DNA of 64,000 bases from Methylobacterium oryzae (GTDB lineage Bacteria; Pseudomonadota; Alphaproteobacteria; Rhizobiales; Beijerinckiaceae): NCBI RefSeq assembly GCF_021398735.1, contig NZ_CP090349.1, positions 3,863,001 through 3,927,000 of the forward strand, written 5' to 3'. Shown here piece by piece: positions 63,380 through 64,000 of this stretch. The translations under genes were made by a program, and so were the position numbers. Under the pieces are notes generated by a model, which saw only the letters and a list, made by a program, of their open reading frames with translations, was not told where the DNA came from and searched no databases. Numbering within the stretch: position 1 is the first letter of the stretch; each line of letters opens with the position of its first letter.

Positions 63380-64000
63380 GTGAAGCGTCTGGTCGTCACC
63401 GCGGATGATTTCGGGCTGAGCCCCGAGGTCAACGAGGCCGTCGAGCAGGCCCATCGCGACGGGATCCTCACGGCGGCGAGCCTGATGGTCTCGGCGCCGG
63501 CCGCCGCCGACGCCGCGGCGCGGGCCCGGCGGATGCCGTCCCTGCGGGTCGGGCTGCACCTCGTCCTCGTGGAGGCGTGGCCGACCCTGCCGGCGGAACA
63601 GCTTCCCGACCTGACGGACGAGGCCGGCCTGATGCGGGCCGACATGGCCCGCCTCGGCCTCGACTTCGCCCGCAGGCCCGCGGCCCGGCGCCAGCTCGCC
63701 GCCGAGATCCGGGCTCAGTTCGAGGCCTACCGGGCCACCGGCCTGCCGCTGGACCACGTCAACGCCCACAAGCACTTCCACGTCCACCCGCTGATCGCCG
63801 GGGCAGTGCTGCGCGTCGGCCGCGACTTCGGGATGCGCGCCCTGCGGGTGCCGCGGGAGCCGCGCGAGATCCTGCGCCGCGCCGAGCTCGGCGCGCGGCC
63901 GCGAGCCGCCCTCGACATCGCGCCCTGGGCGGCGCTGCTCGCCGTCCGCGCCCGGCAGGCCGGGCTGCTGATCCCCGACCGCACCCTCGGCCTCGCGTGG
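63380..64000 (+). CDS. hpnK: Hopanoid N-acetylglucosamine deacetylase HpnK (3' end outside window)
   Basis: From GTG 63380 the frame stays open to the last base: 207 residues visible. It matches the YdjC/ChbG carbohydrate deacetylase family: TADDFGLSPEVNEAVEQAH at residues 7-25 with the Asp-Asp metal site, and the metal histidines in DHVNAHKHFHVHP (about 130-142). HpnK removes the acetyl group from hopanoid-GlcNAc, exposing the amine used by HpnJ's product. Only the C-terminal quarter appears to be missing. Confidence 0.92.
   Translation, partial: MKRLVVTADDFGLSPEVNEAVEQAHRDGILTAASLMVSAPAAADAAARARRMPSLRVGLHLVLVEAWPTLPAEQLPDLTDEAGLMRADMARLGLDFARRPAARRQLAAEIRAQFEAYRATGLPLDHVNAHKHFHVHPLIAGAVLRVGRDFGMRALRVPREPREILRRAELGARPRAALDIAPWAALLAVRARQAGLLIPDRTLGLAW

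Overview
The window is very GC-rich, densely coded chromosomal DNA from an alphaproteobacterium, most likely Methylobacterium/Methylorubrum or a close relative in the Hyphomicrobiales. The reasons are a CoxMNOP-type oxidase behind an ActF-like protein, EcfG/NepR general-stress genes and EcfG promoters, DUF2794 and DUF1236 proteins, an E1-beta subunit carrying its own lipoyl domain, and a hopanoid hpnL-M-I-J-K cluster. The genus is inferred from gene content; there is no rRNA gene to confirm it. Nothing looks like a plasmid, prophage, intact IS element or CRISPR array. No tRNA or rRNA gene was recognised. Layout: 1-4917 is the end of a respiratory cluster (ActF-like, small membrane protein, coxMNOP). 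4996-7633 holds a class II glutamine amidotransferase and then a stress locus: a sigma factor of EcfG type with a NepR-like domain fused to its N-terminus, a secreted DUF1236 protein and a second NepR-like protein. 7638-9720 has mscL and the phosphatidylethanolamine pair pssA-psd. 9721-10876 is a 1.15-kb gene-free stretch with repeats. 10877-19524 is mixed: rsmB, an SDHAF4-like factor, kdgT, cupin, L,D-transpeptidase, bluB with a structured terminator-bearing leader, DUF2794, a DapA-like protein, a Bax-inhibitor protein and a PAS protein. 19685-29017 has an ABC export system, tesA, thpR, coaA-hisE, pyrB and a cytochrome b / molybdopterin oxidoreductase pair. 29318-34808 has topA and parE with a small stress-type gene between them. 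34969-42710 holds envelope proteins, an rhlE helicase, a diguanylate cyclase, an IscA protein, a dehydratase and two tiny genes. 42771-52690 is the pyruvate dehydrogenase/enolase block (lpdA, pdhC, pdhB, pdhA, ftsB, eno, all on the minus strand) with small passengers, including a Uma2 remnant. 52887-57284 has queF, a Gly/Tyr-rich secreted protein, a methyltransferase, kdsA and a lipase-like hydrolase. 57360-64000 is an amidinotransferase divergent from hpnL-hpnM-hpnI-hpnJ-hpnK; hpnK runs off the right end. Two themes tie the window together. First, a general stress response: besides the NepR-EcfG fusion, three intergenic sites match GGAAC-N16-CGTT exactly and sit 28-45 bases before start codons (cupin 13861, small membrane protein 32376, Gly/Tyr-rich protein 53742). 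Second, hopanoid head-group chemistry: HpnI, HpnK and HpnJ convert bacteriohopanetetrol to its glucosamine and then aminocyclitol (cyclitol ether) derivative, and the neighbouring arginine:glycine-amidinotransferase-like enzyme, with its Asp/His/Cys residues intact, is a good candidate for making the guanidino-cyclitol hopanoids I recall being reported from pink-pigmented methylotrophs. Four copies of a roughly 92-bp palindromic repeat and several other hairpin elements lie in gene junctions.
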